NCBI RefSeq assembly: GCF_047308265.1
Contig: NZ_JBKQWY010000003.1
Location: forward strand, 310,001-374,000
DNA: 64,000 nucleotides
Origin: Maricaulis sp047308265
Lineage (GTDB): Bacteria > Pseudomonadota > Alphaproteobacteria > Caulobacterales > Maricaulaceae
Direction of reading: 5' to 3'
The first letter of the stretch is position 1; the number at the start of each line of letters is the position of its first letter. The position numbers and the translations under genes are program-made. This document shows, one piece after another, positions 34,816 to 44,466 of this stretch. A model generated the notes under the pieces. The model made no database searches and was not told where the DNA came from. It saw only the letters and a program-made list of their open reading frames with translations.

Positions 34816-35907
34816 ATGTCCGCCATTCTCATCGCCAGCCTGTTCCTGATCACACCCGTCGAGGGGACCGAGACGCGCACCATGGACATCGCGCTCGCAG
34901 ACCTGACCGGCGATGGCCAGCTTGACGTCATACGGGCTGTTGAGGGCGGGACCAACCAGATCCTTGTCCAAGCCGGGTCAGACTGGGTGCCTGCACCCAG
35001 CCTGGCCTTCATCGAAGACGGGTCGGACAGCGAAGACATTGCGATCGCCGACCTGGACGGAGACGGCCGACTGGATGTTGTCTTTGCCAACGAAGACACG
35101 TTCACCCAGCACATCTATTTCAATCGGGGTGAGGCCGGGCTCTTCCCCGCCTTTGACCGGTTTGACTTTCAAGCGCGATCCAACACGGTGATCGCCGTCG
35201 ATCTGGATGCCGACGGCGATACGGACCTTGTCTTTGGCGATTCCGGCCCTGTCGTGTTTCTCATCAATGATGGAACCGGTCATTTCGAGATACGGCGCGA
35301 AGCTCATCCCAATAACCCCCATGCCGTGCAGGACATCGAAGCCGGTGATGTGGACGCAGATGGAGATCTGGATCTGGTCATTGCCAGCGAAGGTCCCAAC
35401 CGTCTTCTGATGAATAATGGCCATGGCGTATTCACGGCGGCGGCCCTCCCTTTTGGAACGCTGCCCGAGCTGGAAGAAACCCGTGAAGCTGATTTTGGCG
35501 ATCTCGACGGTGATGGTGATCTGGACCTCTATTTCGCCAATGTCGGTTTTCGGACCCAGAGCCCGTCTGGAGCACCGGACCGCGTCCTGCTGAATGACGG
35601 TTCAGGCCAATTCACCCCCTTGCCTGGCGCACTGCCAGCCAGAACTGTCCATTCACTTGATATCGATTTTGTCGATCTGGACGTCGATGGCGATCTAGAC
35701 GGCATTCTGGCAGCCTCCTTTGGCGGAGGCGTTCGCACACTCATCAATGATGGCAGCGGTCATTTCACAGAAGGTCGAGAACTGGCGGGCTCGGAGCTCG
35801 ATGCCCTCGATACCGAAGTGCTGCCAGGAGGTGAATACATCTATGTGGCCGGTGTCCGCTCGCTCGATGCGGTTCTTGCCCTGCGGACTCCAGACTCGCA
35901 GGACTGA
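34816..35907 (+). CDS. FG-GAP/VCBS repeat protein, secreted
   Basis: A 363-residue protein with a short N-terminal signal segment (MSAILIASLFLITPVEG) and at least six FG-GAP/VCBS repeats, each with a calcium-loop-like stretch such as DLDGDGRLDVVFAN, DLDADGDTDLVFGD, DVDADGDLDLVIAS, DLDGDGDLDLYFAN and DLDVDGDLDGILAA. These build a beta-propeller that often binds Ca2+ and carbohydrate or protein ligands outside the cell. ATG at 34816 is preferred because the upstream extension to 34717 lacks signal-like character. No enzyme domain is fused. Ligand unknown. Confidence 0.85.
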   Translation: MSAILIASLFLITPVEGTETRTMDIALADLTGDGQLDVIRAVEGGTNQILVQAGSDWVPAPSLAFIEDGSDSEDIAIADLDGDGRLDVVFANEDTFTQHIYFNRGEAGLFPAFDRFDFQARSNTVIAVDLDADGDTDLVFGDSGPVVFLINDGTGHFEIRREAHPNNPHAVQDIEAGDVDADGDLDLVIASEGPNRLLMNNGHGVFTAAALPFGTLPELEETREADFGDLDGDGDLDLYFANVGFRTQSPSGAPDRVLLNDGSGQFTPLPGALPARTVHSLDIDFVDLDVDGDLDGILAASFGGGVRTLINDGSGHFTEGRELAGSELDALDTEVLPGGEYIYVAGVRSLDAVLALRTPDSQD

Positions 35908-35916
35908 CGCGGTCCG

Positions 35917-36696
35917 CTAGCCACTGTGCGTCCGATCATCACGCAAAGCCAGACGCACAGCGGCTTGATAGGCCGGGCCGACAGGAACGGTCTGGCCCAT
36001 CGCCAGACGCACACCATCAGGGCGACCGTCCTGTGTCAGGAGTGTGTCCACAGTACTTAGATTGACGAAATAGCTTCGGTGTATGCGCAAGAGCACGGAC
36101 GGGTCGAGCTGACGCTCGAGATCGGACATGGTGCGCCGGATCATGTGTTGCCTGTTTGGTGTATGCAGGATGGCATAGTCTCGGGACGCCTCAATATAAA
36201 GAATGCTTTCGACGGGCACACGCACTCGGCGTTCGCGATCCTTGATCCAGAAATCATGGACATAGTGTCCTGCGCGGCGCTGATCGCGCAGATGCCGCAC
36301 AAGCCGTTCCATATCCGCCATGTCCAGCACATCACGCGGCAAGTCCGCGCGCTCCCGAACCCGCTGAAACATGGCGTCAAACCGCGCGCGCTCGACCGGT
36401 TTGAGCAAATAGTCGATGGCGCCGATCTCAAAGGCGCGAACGGCGTGCATGTCATAGGCTGTTATGAAAACCACCGCGCAGCCGCGCTCCAGTGCATTTC
36501 GGGCCACATCAAACCCGCTCATGTCCGGCAGGTTTATGTCCAGCAGGGCCATGTCGGTCTCGCCCCGCTCCAATGCCGATTGCGCCATGGCACCGGTGTG
36601 GGCGAGCTGAACATCCACCACGCCGGCCTGCGCCCGCGTGAGCCGTTCGATCCGCGCCGCCGTGACGGGCTCATCTTCGCAAATCAGAACTCTCAA
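35917..36696 (-). CDS. LytTR-type response regulator
   Basis: A 259-residue regulator: receiver domain (about 1-115) with phosphoacceptor Asp53 in LLDINLPDMSG and acidic pair at 7-9 (CEDEP), and a LytTR DNA-binding domain (about 150-255) with ILYIEASRDYAILHT and LLRIHRSYFVNL. The start is a TTG at 36696 that overlaps the kinase stop (TTGA), giving a standard receiver start RVLICEDEP; the longer frame lies inside the kinase. It pairs with the upstream kinase. Target genes are not evident. Confidence 0.9.
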   Translation of the reverse strand: MRVLICEDEPVTAARIERLTRAQAGVVDVQLAHTGAMAQSALERGETDMALLDINLPDMSGFDVARNALERGCAVVFITAYDMHAVRAFEIGAIDYLLKPVERARFDAMFQRVRERADLPRDVLDMADMERLVRHLRDQRRAGHYVHDFWIKDRERRVRVPVESILYIEASRDYAILHTPNRQHMIRRTMSDLERQLDPSVLLRIHRSYFVNLSTVDTLLTQDGRPDGVRLAMGQTVPVGPAYQAAVRLALRDDRTHSG

Positions 36697-37784
36697 CGCC
36701 CGATCTCCGGCCGCTGCAGCGGCAATTCGATGCGCGCACACACACCGGATGGGTCTGCATCCCGAAGCGCGAAGGACGCCGCCTTCCCATAAACACGCTC
36801 AAGTCTGTCCGCAACATTTCGAACCCCCACTCCAGACGCCGAGGCCTCTCCAAGCCCTGGGCCATTGTCTGTCACAGTCAGGATCGCCCGGTCGGCTTCA
36901 CTGTGGGCCCAAATCCGGATTCGCAGGGGTTCGCCATCGCGGGGTCGTCCATGCTTGATGGCGTTCTCCACCAGGGGCTGGAGCAAAAGCCGCGGAACAT
37001 CCAGGCTTTCCAGTTCGGGAGAGATCTCGAACTCCACCTGAAGCCGCTCTCCGAACCGGTGATGCTCCAAAAACAGATAATCCTGAAGAAACGCTATTTC
37101 CTGGTTCACGGGTGCGAAATCGCGGTCGGCATCAGACAGGACTCTACGCAGCACATGGGCCAAGGTCTCGACCATCGACCGCGCGGCATCACCTTGCCCT
37201 TCATCAATGAGAGCATGCAGGGTCGACAAGGTGTTGAACAGAAAGTGCGGCTGGAGTTGATAGCGAAGGGCGGCCAGTTCAGCCGATCGCGCCAGAGTTT
37301 GTGCCTCCGCGAGTTGTCGTTTTTGCCGCTCGAGCAAGACGAGCGCCATCACGACACAGAGTAATGAACTCCAGACCAGGAACACCATGTAGAGACGCAG
37401 GCCATGTCCCAGAAACGATGACCAGGCGAGACGATTATAGGGCACATTGAAGCGTTCATAGAATTGAACCGTATCCACCCCTTCAATCAGAAACGCTGCA
37501 AGGACCAGCGGTATCTGCAGAGCGAGAAATCCGGACAATCGGCCCGGCCCGCTCCGCCCCAGCAGATGGGCGCACAGCAGCATCACCGCCAGCTGCAATA
37601 CAGTTGTGACGCCCAGACCGAAAAAATTCCGGTATGGCGCGTCGGCCACGGCAAAACGGAGGGGCACAACGATCAGCGCATGGGCTATTAACACAAGCGC
37701 GGCGAGCCCCACGCCAATCAAGAGAGTGCTCGACGCACCCTGCCTGGAAATGTGACTGTAAAGTCTGGCGACAACCCCGTTCAT
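36693..37784 (-). CDS. LytS/YehU-type sensor histidine kinase
   Basis: A 363-residue kinase with four N-terminal membrane segments (about 20-40, 53-74, 85-103, 130-152) and a His_kinase (PF06580-type) module with phosphoacceptor His180 in LRYQLQPHFLFNTLSTLH, followed by a HATPase domain (VENAIKHG, DNGPGLGEASASGVGVRNV). It is the first gene of a two-gene operon with the LytTR regulator, joined by a 4-base overlap. The signal is unknown; the membrane part is small, so it may sense the membrane itself or a small molecule. Confidence 0.9.
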   Translation of the reverse strand: MNGVVARLYSHISRQGASSTLLIGVGLAALVLIAHALIVVPLRFAVADAPYRNFFGLGVTTVLQLAVMLLCAHLLGRSGPGRLSGFLALQIPLVLAAFLIEGVDTVQFYERFNVPYNRLAWSSFLGHGLRLYMVFLVWSSLLCVVMALVLLERQKRQLAEAQTLARSAELAALRYQLQPHFLFNTLSTLHALIDEGQGDAARSMVETLAHVLRRVLSDADRDFAPVNQEIAFLQDYLFLEHHRFGERLQVEFEISPELESLDVPRLLLQPLVENAIKHGRPRDGEPLRIRIWAHSEADRAILTVTDNGPGLGEASASGVGVRNVADRLERVYGKAASFALRDADPSGVCARIELPLQRPEIGR

Positions 37785-37965
37785 GGCGCAAGTATAGAAC
37801 AGGACGGAGCGCCGGACATCGCGTTTTCATCGTGATATCCGTAGGCTTCGTCGCACGGTCGGTCCGGACAGGTCCCGCACCGCCTTGTCCCGACCATCCG
37901 ACCCGAACCTGAAACGACAAGCGCGGACGAGAGACCTCGCCCGCGCTCACACATTGTCGTCGGGA

Positions 37966-38550
37966 TTAGTTGACGCCGGTCTCGTTCGACTGAACCGGGG
38001 CATCCATGGTGGCGCCAGACATGTCGTCGCCCATCGTACCCACGAGGTTGTTGATCAGCGAGCCGATGTTTTCACGGATCGAACCTTCATTGGCCAGGCG
38101 CAGGCGCTCGACACCGACAAAGGCGGCAGACATCTGGGCCGTATATTCTTCCTCGATGATCTCTTCGAAGACAATTTCGTCTGTCTCGACGTTGAAGAGT
38201 GTGTAGCTGACGCGCGACGTGACAGTCATGTTCAAACCGGCCAGCGGCTGTTTCAGCTCAACGAGCTGAGCTTCGAGACGATACTCACCCGTGTCTGTCG
38301 CCAGCATGGCGTGGGCGGCAAATGTCTGACGCAAAGCTTCAGCAAAATCTTCGCTGGAGACCTGGGAGGTCCACATCGGATTGGTCTGCTGACCACCTGT
38401 CACATCACCCACCACCACGTTTTGGTGCAGGGCAGATGTTTCGGAAATCACGTTCTGCTCGGTGATCGGCGCAACCATTGCGCCCGGATTGGATGCAGAC
38501 GCACAGGCCGCCACACTCAGTGCCGCCATGGCAACAAGAAGCTTTTTCAT
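37966..38550 (-). CDS. lipoprotein of unknown function
   Basis: A 194-residue lipoprotein: signal MKKLLVAMAALSVAAC with lipobox Cys at residue 16, then a mixed alpha/beta domain. The start at 38550 is chosen because the signal peptide begins there and GGGGGA precedes it; the frame extends to 38616 without support. A central region (LVELKQPLAGLNMTVTSRVSYTL) looks like a beta domain of LPS-assembly or conjugal-lipoprotein type, but I cannot name a family. Divergent from another small lipoprotein gene at 38658. Confidence 0.7.
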   Translation of the reverse strand: MKKLLVAMAALSVAACASASNPGAMVAPITEQNVISETSALHQNVVVGDVTGGQQTNPMWTSQVSSEDFAEALRQTFAAHAMLATDTGEYRLEAQLVELKQPLAGLNMTVTSRVSYTLFNVETDEIVFEEIIEEEYTAQMSAAFVGVERLRLANEGSIRENIGSLINNLVGTMGDDMSGATMDAPVQSNETGVN

Positions 38551-38657
38551 AAGTCCCCCAGATAATTCAAAAAATGTAACATACGCACCAACAACGTGCC
38601 GTTGATTTTCAAGCACAAGCCGGTAAGTCTGGCAATCGAATTTCTTGGGGGAAGACT

Positions 38658-38981
38658 ATGAAAACTACGCATATTTTCATGCTGGCCATGATGGTCGTAC
38701 TGTCAGCCTGTGGCGGACGTGTGGCGCATCCAATTGCCGAGACCGGTGTTCTCGATGCCCAGCTCTCGTGCACTCATTTGCGCGGCGAATACGACAATAA
38801 TGTCTACCGGATTGCCGAGCTTGCCGGGGAGCGTCAGGCCAGCATGGTCAATAATGCCGGCTGGATGATCGCCTCGCCCCTCTTGCTGGACCTCTCGGAC
38901 ACGGTGCGCACAGAGACAGAGGCCCTGATCGCCCGCAATGAACACATAAAGTCCCTGATCGAAGACCGTGGCTGCGAATAG
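38658..38981 (+). CDS. small lipoprotein
   Basis: A 107-residue lipoprotein with signal MKTTHIFMLAMMVVLSAC (lipobox LSAC, Cys18) and a helical body ending with a C-terminal Cys (RGCE). GGGGGAAG precedes the ATG. The body includes LRGEYDNNVYRIAELAGE, a heptad-like helix, and a short hydrophobic stretch MIASPLLLDL. No family recognised. Its divergent neighbour is also a lipoprotein, so both may share a regulatory region and act in the envelope. Confidence 0.7.
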   Translation: MKTTHIFMLAMMVVLSACGGRVAHPIAETGVLDAQLSCTHLRGEYDNNVYRIAELAGERQASMVNNAGWMIASPLLLDLSDTVRTETEALIARNEHIKSLIEDRGCE

Positions 38982-39017
38982 ACCGCAACACACCGGGCTG
39001 TGGCCGGTCGGCACCGT

Positions 39018-40103
39018 CTAGCCAGGCGGTCCGCCTGTCGGACTCTGATTTTGGACTTGATACTGGCGGGGCGAGACGCCTTCCCAGCGTTTGAACGCAC
39101 GTGAAAACGGGCTGGGTTCGGAATAACCCAGCAGGTAGGCAGTCTCCGAAACACTGACCTGTCCGGCGCTCAGATAAGCGCGCGCGAGGGTGTGGCGCAA
39201 TCGATCGAGAAGATCCTCGAACCGTTGGCCCTCCTCGCGCAAACGCCGATACAGAGATTGGCGGGAGAGGTTGAGCTGCCCCGCCACCCAGTCGGCGCCC
39301 ACCTCTCCGGTGTGAAGGCGCGGCATGATCAACGCCTCCACCTGAGCGCTAAAGGACTGGTCCGCACGCAACCGCTCCAGCATGCGATCGGCATGTTCTG
39401 TGAGAATGCCGAAGGCATAGGCCGGCTGCAGACGGACGACATGGTCAGCGACCCAGCGCTCAAGCTCCAGGGCGTTGCGCCCCGTGTTATAGCGCACCGG
39501 ACAGGCCCATATGCGATCATAGACCTCAGAATGAGCCGGCTGTGGTCCGGCCAGTTCCACCGAAACAATGTGGGACTGTGGCAAAAAACGTCTGGGTCCC
39601 GTGATCAGATAGGAAAAGGCCAGTTCGACGATCTCGGGCATAGAGGCACTGATAAGGCGCTGGTCGATAATCCAGTCGGAGGTCCGCCCCCGCTCAAATC
39701 TCAGGGGCATCTCGCCCTGGAACGGGGTTTCGATCGTCAGACGGCTGTAGCGGTTCAACTGCATGAGCGCATCGAGCATGGTTTCAGACGCATTGGCGAT
39801 CAGGCCCGCAATCGAAACCTCGGAGAAATCCGCATGAGCCGCAAACTCGACCACAAGGCCCGGACGCCCGGTCTGGGAGATGACATGTCTCAAAAGACGC
39901 GCAAAAGCGGCCATCGGCAATCGTGCATCCCGGTCCCACAGGTCCACATCCCCCAGCCCGCATGTATCCAGCCACACCGTCTGATCCTGGCCAGACATGC
40001 GATCCTGCTCTAATGCAGCCGCAAATTCGAGGAGCGCGCGGACAAGTTCGACCGAAACAGAGCCTGCCAGCCCGTCTGCACCAACGGTGATACCAGATGT
40101 CAT
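39018..40103 (-). CDS. AraC-family transcriptional regulator (OruR-like)
   Basis: A 361-residue regulator with an Arabinose_bd-type N-terminal domain (about 20-210) and a C-terminal AraC helix-turn-helix (about 255-355: LNLSRQSLYRRLREEG, SVSETAYLLGYSEPSPFSRAFKRWEGVSPRQYQ). The ATG at 40103 has GGAGG ten bases upstream and is preferred over GTG/ATG candidates further up. Divergent from the DUF2306 membrane gene at 40224, with 120 bases between, which it probably regulates. Confidence 0.87.
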   Translation of the reverse strand: MTSGITVGADGLAGSVSVELVRALLEFAAALEQDRMSGQDQTVWLDTCGLGDVDLWDRDARLPMAAFARLLRHVISQTGRPGLVVEFAAHADFSEVSIAGLIANASETMLDALMQLNRYSRLTIETPFQGEMPLRFERGRTSDWIIDQRLISASMPEIVELAFSYLITGPRRFLPQSHIVSVELAGPQPAHSEVYDRIWACPVRYNTGRNALELERWVADHVVRLQPAYAFGILTEHADRMLERLRADQSFSAQVEALIMPRLHTGEVGADWVAGQLNLSRQSLYRRLREEGQRFEDLLDRLRHTLARAYLSAGQVSVSETAYLLGYSEPSPFSRAFKRWEGVSPRQYQVQNQSPTGGPPG

Positions 40104-40223
40104 GTGATTGGGACCTCCGATCATGGTGACCACCCGAGCGTCTCCCTATCCTGCGAGACTGACAGTCTGAATCACAATCACAGGACCGTCTGCGCAGCAA
40201 GTGCGCGACGGAGCAGGAGAGTC

Positions 40224-41030
40224 ATGACACGCACAAGTGTGGTCGATTACGCCGCCGGTACATTACTGGGCGTGGTCATCCTGGGGCAGCTGGCCTTTTT
40301 CATCTTTCTCACCGTCTTCTACACCCTGCCGGCCCTGGCGGGAGACCTGCTTGCATGGAATGCCAATGTCCTGCTGCAGGTGCCGCCCGTCATATCCGGA
40401 CAGCCTGTCGACACGGTCGCATTCGGGTTTCACGCCATCGGAGCCAGCCTCATTTCATTGATCGGTGGCCTGCAGCTCATCCCTTGGGTACGCAAACACC
40501 ATCCCGCGTTTCACCGTTTCAATGGCCGCCTGTTCATGCTGACCGTGATCGCGCTCTCCCTGTCCGGTTTCTACCTGGTATGGATTCGCGGTCCCCGCCC
40601 CGACTCCCTATCCGAGCTGGGCACCAGCGTGAACGGTCTCCTGATCCTGAGTTTTGTGGTCCTGGCCTTCAATGCCATTCGCCGCCGTCGTTTTGCCGAT
40701 CACGAGCGCTGGGCCACACGCCTCTTCCTGGTGTCACACGCGCAATGGTTCCTGCGTATTGGCGGATTCGGGTTTTTCGTTTTGGCCCAGTCTCTTGGCT
40801 TTGAGGTCGGTTTCGAAAACCCGTTCTTCCAGTTCTGGGTCTGGGGCTGTTTCCTGGTTCCGCTGGTATTGACCGAACTTTTCTTCCGAACCCACCGCTC
40901 GCCCGCGTCGCTCGTACGCTGGGCCAGTGCCAGCGTGTTCATCCTGATGACACCCCTGGCGGCTTTCGGGATTTTTGCCTTTACCGCCTTCCTCGTCCAA
41001 TTGACCCTAGGCAATGTCCCCGCAGGCTGA
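40224..41030 (+). CDS. DUF2306-like membrane protein
   Basis: A 268-residue protein with seven likely membrane segments (about 10-35, 65-85, 100-118, 130-148, 170-190, 205-225, 235-260). The pattern HHPAFHRFNGRLFMLTVIALSLSG with conserved His residues and HERWATRLFLVSHAQWFLRI is that of the DUF2306 family, suspected to bind haem or another cofactor. GGAGCAGGAGAG precedes the ATG at 40224; the frame continues upstream through the promoter region without support. Divergent from an AraC regulator. Confidence 0.82.
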   Translation: MTRTSVVDYAAGTLLGVVILGQLAFFIFLTVFYTLPALAGDLLAWNANVLLQVPPVISGQPVDTVAFGFHAIGASLISLIGGLQLIPWVRKHHPAFHRFNGRLFMLTVIALSLSGFYLVWIRGPRPDSLSELGTSVNGLLILSFVVLAFNAIRRRRFADHERWATRLFLVSHAQWFLRIGGFGFFVLAQSLGFEVGFENPFFQFWVWGCFLVPLVLTELFFRTHRSPASLVRWASASVFILMTPLAAFGIFAFTAFLVQLTLGNVPAG

Positions 41031-41084
41031 TGAGACCTGCAGGGTGATCAGACGGGCGGGGTGAGGCCGCCAATGGATGGCGGT

Positions 41085-42485
41085 CTACACATTGCCCCGC
41101 GAGAGGAAATCCAGCCCGGACAGGTCAAAATTCTGGCGCTGCGGCATGGCGCGGTCGAGCTCGGCTGAATTGAGACCAAACCATCCGCCCAGCGTGCTGG
41201 CATATTGCTCCACCGAGACCTGCGGGATCAGACGACCACCGCCGGCATCCTGTTGATGGCCCAGTTCAGGCTGCGGGAAGGCGCCATACAGTCCTCCATT
41301 CACACCGCCGCCGACCACAATCTGGTGACCGCCCCAGCCATGGTCTGTGCCATCCCCGTTCACCGCCAGTGTGCGTCCGAAATCGGACGCGGTGAACAGG
41401 GTCACATCGTTTTGCAGCCCCAGCTCAGAGAGTGCCGAATAGAATGAGGACACACCTGCATCAATCGTTGCCAGGTGCGCCGGAAGGCTCTGCGCTTGGC
41501 CGGAATGGGTGTCGAAACCACCCATGCCCACGAAGAAGATTTGGCGCGCTGCCCGCAATTCACCTCGGATAGCGATCGTATTGGCGACCGACTGCAATTG
41601 GCGGCCCAGATTGTCGCGCGGAAACTGGGTGTTGAAACTTCCTTCTGAGCGCTCAAACGCCTCCGAAAAGCGCTGATTATTCTGATAGCCCTGACCCATA
41701 ACACCCCCCAGATCGCGTTGCAGGATATGGGCATGGTTCTGGCTGTGACCCCGAAAATAGGTGTCCAGGAGAGTGAACAAGCGGTCGCCCTCCGGGGAGC
41801 CGCGGCTATAGCCCACACGCTCCAGCAGCTCGACTTCCGGAGCCCCTTCACTACTAATGCGATAGGGGTTGGCGTCGCGTCCCACGAGGAAGGTGCTCGC
41901 TTCGGTCGCGGTGATCGAGGTGAAATCAGCGTCCAAATTGGCACCTGCCGCGATCATCGCATCGGCAAACAAACCGCCCCATCCAAACTGCGCGCCTTCC
42001 GGAGCGCCCGCCATCCAGGTCGATTGCTGATCATTGTGCGAGTAGAGCCGTCGAGGCAGACGCGCCCGATCGGCTTCGATATCGGACAGTGTGGTCGGCT
42101 CAATCAGCGGACCGACATTGCCGATCACGGCTGCATTGCCCTGGTCGAATAATTGTTTCAGGCGGGGCATTTCCGGCGGCAGGGCCAGCTGACGGCCGGC
42201 ATTATTACCGGGCAGAGCCGCGTTCAGGCTCAACAGATTCTCCCGCGCCCGGGACGCGCCCTGTTCGGCCAACAAGGTCTGGCGAATATCAGCAAACCCG
42301 TCATAAGACGCCGTGTCATAGGGCAGGATCACGTCATGACTGTCCATTCCGCCAAACAGGAACAGGCAGACCAGCGCCTTGTAACCCGAGATCTGGGCGG
42401 CATGAGCGGTGAACACACCCGGCGTTCCGGTAGCCAGCAGGCCGGCTCCCATACCGGTGAGAAGATGGCGACGATTGATAGGCAT
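41085..42485 (-). CDS. DUF1501 protein with Tat-type signal
   Basis: A 466-residue sulfatase-like DUF1501 protein. The N-terminus NRRHLLTGMGAGLLATG looks like a twin-arginine signal. Family blocks seen: LFLFGGMDSHDVILPYDT, GMGGFDTHSGQAQSLPAHL, TLFTASDFGRTLAVNGDGTDHGWGGHQ. It is 14 bases after the DUF1800 gene; this pair is a well-known conserved duo in planctomycetes and proteobacteria, exported and possibly acting on envelope or polymer, with no fixed function. GGAAGGGG precedes the start. Confidence 0.9.
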   Translation of the reverse strand: MPINRRHLLTGMGAGLLATGTPGVFTAHAAQISGYKALVCLFLFGGMDSHDVILPYDTASYDGFADIRQTLLAEQGASRARENLLSLNAALPGNNAGRQLALPPEMPRLKQLFDQGNAAVIGNVGPLIEPTTLSDIEADRARLPRRLYSHNDQQSTWMAGAPEGAQFGWGGLFADAMIAAGANLDADFTSITATEASTFLVGRDANPYRISSEGAPEVELLERVGYSRGSPEGDRLFTLLDTYFRGHSQNHAHILQRDLGGVMGQGYQNNQRFSEAFERSEGSFNTQFPRDNLGRQLQSVANTIAIRGELRAARQIFFVGMGGFDTHSGQAQSLPAHLATIDAGVSSFYSALSELGLQNDVTLFTASDFGRTLAVNGDGTDHGWGGHQIVVGGGVNGGLYGAFPQPELGHQQDAGGGRLIPQVSVEQYASTLGGWFGLNSAELDRAMPQRQNFDLSGLDFLSRGNV

Positions 42486-42499
42486 GGCAGGCCCCTTCC

Positions 42500-44293
42500 C
42501 TAACGCTGAACCAAATAGTCGGTGGAGGTCATGGTGATCATCACCGCCATCTCCACCCGATATCGCCGGGCATCCTGATCATTGGGATCGTCCAGCGGAA
42601 TATTGTTCACGGCATCGATCACGATCTGCCGAGTTGTATTGGTCATCTGCCCCTCCACCAGCAAGGCATTGAGGTGGTCAGCCAGATCCTCCGGGGCATG
42701 TGCGAGCGCCATCTCGGTCTCGTAGCCCGCCACATAGGCGCGCGGCGCCGCCGTTTCATCAACCGGATATCCCTGCCCGATAAAGTCGATCATCTCCTGA
42801 TGACCCCACTCGCCCTCACGCCGGGCGACAAAATAGGTCATGAAGTTCACATAACCGACCGTGGAGGTGGCGTTGACGATCTGCATCTCCGGAACCGTCA
42901 TGCCGCGATCACCGGCCTCGGTGCGAGGCGGCACATAACCCGGTCGATAGAAGTTGAAGACCGAGGGCGAGAGGAAAGGTCCTTGGGACAGGGATTCCGG
43001 GGAGCTCGTATCCCAGATATCCCAGACCAGTTCGGGCTGCCGCGCATTGACCTCGAAGGCACGTGCCCAGTGGATAAAGCGCAGGACCGGTTCGCGGATC
43101 TTGCCAAAATCATTGCGGCCCAGCGCATTGTCGGGCTCGGCATCGGGATCGAACAAGATGGCCGAAATCGTGGCCTGCATATCGCCCTTGCGACCATCGC
43201 CGACCCGAACCCCGTTGGGCAGGGTGAACTGGCCCGTGTCAAAGGCGCGCGATACCCGCTCAACATAATCGACATCGGGATTGCTGGTCACCAGTCGCTG
43301 GATCAATTGGCGCGAAACGAAGGGGCCGACATTGGGGTGAGCCATGATGTGATCAAGGGCCTGATCAATACTCTCCTCCGCCGGAGTGTTCGCCGGAATC
43401 GTCAACCCCAGAAAGCTCTTGGCCTGTTCAGAGTGATTATAGGGGTAAACCTGCATGGGGCGGTCATAATAGGAACGCTCCTCATCTCTGTTGAATTCCA
43501 AGTTCAGACCGGTGAAGACGCGCGCCAGCCCCGTGATGTCGTCATTGTCGAAAAGCTCACGCGCCTGTCCGCCCGATACGACCGGCGTGCCATCGGGATT
43601 GAGTTCCACCAGGCCCACCGTGAATAATTGCAGGATCTCGCGCGCATAGTTCTCGTCGGGCATGCGACCCGTTTCCGGGTCCGCCTTCTGATTGCCCCGA
43701 TAGGTGAGATAAACCCCCATGGCCGGAGAATAGGTCACGTCTTCGAGCAGGTCGCGGTAATTGCCAAACGCGTTCTCGTTCAGCACATCCATGTAATAGG
43801 CCATGGCCTCAGGATGAAAATCGAGCACCGGGTCACGGCGCGAGGTCACCAGGATTTGTGACAGGGCGAAAGCGACACGCTGGCGCAGCTGGTCCTCGCC
43901 GTGGATGGCATTCGTCCACCACGTCAAGGTCGGCGCGAGACCATAAACTAGACCGGCAGCTGGCTGGTCCCGGTCCGCGATCAGTCCGCCATGATAGGCG
44001 CGCATGCCCGGTGTAATCAGGCTGGGCTCTGTATTGAACTGGTCAAGAACCCAGTCCGAAGCCTCTGTCCCGGTCAGGCGATTGATATCGGCCGCACGGG
44101 CCCCGAACCCGGCCTTGGCGAGAAAGCGCGCTGTGGAACTAGTTGTCTCGAAAGAGGGTGAGATCGCCGCCGAGCTGGGAGGGGGCGGGGGCGCTGGCGG
44201 ATCCGAGGGAGCGGGATCGGACGGGCCACCGCCCGAACAGGCGGCGAGCACCAGGCATGAGGCTATAAACCCTGACCGGAAAACATGCGACAT
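42500..44293 (-). CDS. DUF1800 lipoprotein
   Basis: A 597-residue protein with a lipoprotein signal (LVLAACSGGG, Cys19), a Pro/Ser-rich linker (about 20-45) and a DUF1800 body. Family blocks: RFLAKAGFGARAADI, RQRVAFALSQILVTS, YYMDVLNENAFGNYRDLLEDVTYSPAMG, NYAREILQLFTVGL and LGLTIPANTP. GGAGGG precedes the ATG at 44293. It is the first gene of an operon with DUF1501. A palindrome and likely terminator of the upstream gene lie 80-130 bases before the start. Confidence 0.9.
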   Translation of the reverse strand: MSHVFRSGFIASCLVLAACSGGGPSDPAPSDPPAPPPPPSSAAISPSFETTSSTARFLAKAGFGARAADINRLTGTEASDWVLDQFNTEPSLITPGMRAYHGGLIADRDQPAAGLVYGLAPTLTWWTNAIHGEDQLRQRVAFALSQILVTSRRDPVLDFHPEAMAYYMDVLNENAFGNYRDLLEDVTYSPAMGVYLTYRGNQKADPETGRMPDENYAREILQLFTVGLVELNPDGTPVVSGGQARELFDNDDITGLARVFTGLNLEFNRDEERSYYDRPMQVYPYNHSEQAKSFLGLTIPANTPAEESIDQALDHIMAHPNVGPFVSRQLIQRLVTSNPDVDYVERVSRAFDTGQFTLPNGVRVGDGRKGDMQATISAILFDPDAEPDNALGRNDFGKIREPVLRFIHWARAFEVNARQPELVWDIWDTSSPESLSQGPFLSPSVFNFYRPGYVPPRTEAGDRGMTVPEMQIVNATSTVGYVNFMTYFVARREGEWGHQEMIDFIGQGYPVDETAAPRAYVAGYETEMALAHAPEDLADHLNALLVEGQMTNTTRQIVIDAVNNIPLDDPNDQDARRYRVEMAVMITMTSTDYLVQR

Positions 44294-44375
44294 AAGACCC
44301 TCCTGACACCGGATGAACGCAGTATGGGGCTAAATCCGTCGATCAGTCATTACAGGCCCGACAAGAATTTGAGGC

Positions 44376-44419
44376 AAAAACGGGCAGAAATTGAGGCGAA
44401 TTCGCCTCAATACCGCCCG
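44376..44419 (-). terminator. palindrome: probable terminator of sterol-desaturase gene, possible operator
   Basis: A 22-base perfect palindrome (44390-44411, ATTGAGGCGAATTCGCCTCAAT) sits inside an outer CGGGC/GCCCG pair (44381-44385, 44415-44419), followed on the minus strand by five T residues (44376-44380). This fits an intrinsic terminator for the sterol-desaturase-like gene that ends at 44467. A third TTGAGGC half-site at 44369-44375, 22 bases from the second, suggests it could also be an operator for the downstream DUF1800 operon. Confidence 0.55.
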
Positions 44420-44466
44420 TCCGCTGCATATTCAGCGATTGCACGCAAACATCTGGGCCGCCGAAA

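Noticed and set aside
41021..41086. Short hairpins between DUF2306 and DUF1501 genes as terminators
   Set aside because: Two weak GC hairpins exist but no T-run follows on either strand; evidence too thin to list.
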